NCBI GenBank assembly: GCA_023421735.1
Contig: JAEZSP010000087.1
Span: forward strand, 13,245-77,244
Direction of reading: 5' to 3'
DNA: 64,000 nucleotides
Origin: Bacillota bacterium
Lineage (GTDB): Bacteria > Bacillota_A > Clostridia > Christensenellales > Aristaeellaceae
Position numbers and translations under genes: made by a program. Position 1 is the stretch's first letter. Each line of letters opens with the position of its first letter. The notes under the pieces were generated by a model that was not told the DNA's origin, ran no database searches, and was given only the letters and a program-made list of their open reading frames with translations. This document shows positions 62,526 through 64,000 of the stretch, piece after piece.

Positions 62526-63818
62526 GTGATTGACCTCATCATCACGAAGTCCGTCTCCCGTTTCGCGCGCAATACGGTGGACTCGCTGACCACGGTCCGA
62601 ATGCTCAAAGAGAAGGGCATCGAAATCTACTTCGAAAAGGAGAACATTTACACGCTGGATTCTAAGGGCGAGCTGCTCATTACGATCATGTCGAGCCTCG
62701 CCCAGGAGGAAAGCCGCTCCATCTCCGAGAACGTCACATGGGGGATGCGCAAGCGCTTCGCCGACGGCAAGGTCGCGCTTCCGTACAAGCATTTTCTTGG
62801 CTATCGCAAGGGCGAGGACAAGCTCCCCGAGATCGTGCCCGAAGAAGCGAAGATCGTGGAGGACATTTACCGAATGTTCCTGGAGGGTAAGGCGCCTTCC
62901 TTCATTGCCCGACATCTGATGACTTGCGGCATTCCCACGCCGGGCGGCAAGGAAAAATGGCGGCCCAATACCGTGGAGAGCATCCTCACCAACGAAAAGT
63001 ACAAGGGCGATGCCCTCTTGCAGAAGAAGTTCACGGTGGACTTCCTGACCAAGACCACCAAGATCAATGAGGGCGAGGTACCGCAGTATTACGTCGAAGG
63101 CAGTCACCCGGCGATCATCGCGCCGGAACTGTTCGACGCCGTGCAGGTGGAATTGAAGCGCCGCAAGGCGCCGGGCCGGCGCAACTACACGCCGCACTGC
63201 TTCTCCGGGTATCTCTACTGCGACGAGTGCGGCGCGCTGTATGGCAGCAAGGTGTGGAATGCCGGCACTCAGTACAAGGCGACGGTGTGGCAATGCAATG
63301 CCAAGCACCGTGGGGACACGGCCTGCAAGACGGCCGCGCTCCGGTCCGAAGAAATCCAGCGGTCCTTCGTCCAAGCGGTCAACCAGATCATAGGCAACAA
63401 GGCGGAGATCATCCGCACCTGCGAAGCGGTCCTGGATGGGTGCTGCAACGTAGAGGGGCTGGCGGTAGAGTACGCCACCATGCAGGCCGAGCTGGCAGTC
63501 GTGACCGGCCTCATGCAACGGCACATCAGCGCCAACGCTCACTCCGCGCTGGATCAGGCCGAATACCAGCGGCAGTATGATGAATACGCCGCGCGGTTCG
63601 AGGCCACCCGGAACCAGCTCAATGCGTTCAGCGAGCGGCGCGAGGCGCTCATCGCCAAGCGTGGGCGCCTACAGAGCTACCTGGATACACTGAAGCAGCA
63701 GGAACTGATCGCCGAATTCGACGAGGTGCTGTGGTATGGTGCGATGGATCAGGTACGGGTGACGCAGGACGGGAAGCTAAAGTTTATCTTCAAGGACGAG
63801 ACGGAAATCGAGGTATGA
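62526..63818 (+). pseudogene. Large serine recombinase lacking its catalytic N-terminus
   Basis: 430 codons remain, starting inside the resolvase domain at IDLIITKSVSRFARNTVDSL; the roughly 70-90 residues that carry the catalytic Ser and the GISGTN-type segment are missing. Recombinase, zinc-ribbon (YCDECGALYGSK with Cys in WQCNAKHRGD) and coiled-coil C-terminal parts are intact. Related to TndX/TnpX-like recombinases of Clostridia integrative elements. Probably inactive. Confidence 0.8.
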
Positions 63819-63832
63819 TTCGAGACGCAGCG

Positions 63833-63872
63833 CCGCAGGTTCATAATGAACCTGCGGCATGGTTCTGTTTTA
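63833..63872 (+). terminator. Terminator after the recombinase
   Basis: CCGCAGGTTCAT-A-ATGAACCTGCGG, a nearly loop-less 12-bp stem, followed by CATGGTTCTGTTTTAG. Confidence 0.8.
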
Positions 63873-64000
63873 GCATCAATGTCATCAACTTAAGCTTAGA
63901 AAGGTCTGCGAACGTCGGTGGCGCGATGATCGGTACGGCCGGGACTTCTGGGGAATGATCTGTTGGGACGAACAGGGCAAACAGCACGAATCAGCTGGTT

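Noticed and set aside
63880..64000. Open frame at the right edge (CERRWRDDRYGRDFWGMICW)
   Set aside because: No start codon after the preceding stop and no recognisable family; the sequence is cut by the window end.

Overview
The window reads as chromosome of an anaerobic, GC-rich member of the Bacillota (Clostridia). The evidence is a V-type ATPase operon, ribosomal protein L27 with the Firmicutes N-terminal extension next to its processing protease Prp, the UPF0237/UPF0210 gene pair, DUF1292, DUF1622 and DUF554 proteins, and near-consensus sigma-A promoters. I did not compute base composition; statements about it come from reading codons. A Christensenellales/Oscillospirales-like lineage would fit, but that is inference.

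Bases 1-7000 hold the end of the V-ATPase operon (E, C, F, A, B, D), followed without a break by a GNAT acetyltransferase, rsmA and a DUF1622 membrane protein. Bases 7000-12600 are a patchwork: a membrane-anchored protein, a decayed aldo/keto reductase and holin-like remnant, tRNA-Leu(CAA), an ECF sigma/anti-sigma pair, a zinc-dependent phospholipase C-like protein, an AraC/GyrI-like regulator and a sugar isomerase/epimerase. Bases 12700-26400 are core genes: pth, mfd, a YgiQ radical SAM protein, an ASKHA activator with a 2Fe-2S domain, a TetR regulator, an amidase, aspS, rplU-prp-rpmA, an OGG1-like glycosylase and a DUF554 protein.

Bases 26500-34900 form one cell-envelope export locus. It has a MacAB-type adaptor, ATPase and permease, then two paralogous secreted HlyD-like proteins flanking a secreted peptidoglycan-binding protein, then a response regulator and histidine kinase. 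Bases 35000-42700 hold an MFS transporter, the ACT/UPF0210 pair, an XRE-methyltransferase fusion, engB, lon and a DUF1292 protein.

From about 42970 to the end the window is accessory. It contains an AlkZ/YcaQ-like protein, a three-subunit molybdenum hydroxylase, and a set of oxygen/redox genes (hemerythrin, flavodiiron protein, cupin, PNPOx-like protein, a second ODP-type metallo-beta-lactamase, an Fnr/Crp regulator, and a split permease carrying a ferredoxin domain). It also contains a UDG-like protein and mobile-element debris: an IS481 element abutting an N-terminally deleted hsdR, a frameshifted GIY-YIG-like fragment and a serine recombinase lacking its catalytic N-terminus.

The most interesting signal is upstream of aspS (22177-22447). 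A good promoter drives a 10-residue leader peptide with three consecutive Asp codons, followed by mutually exclusive antiterminator and terminator hairpins. This looks like ribosome-mediated attenuation of an aminoacyl-tRNA synthetase in a phylum that usually uses T-boxes. A second short ORF with a good ribosome binding site lies between the terminator and aspS. A second unexplained signal is a nested hairpin capped by a GNRA tetraloop at 49656-49722.
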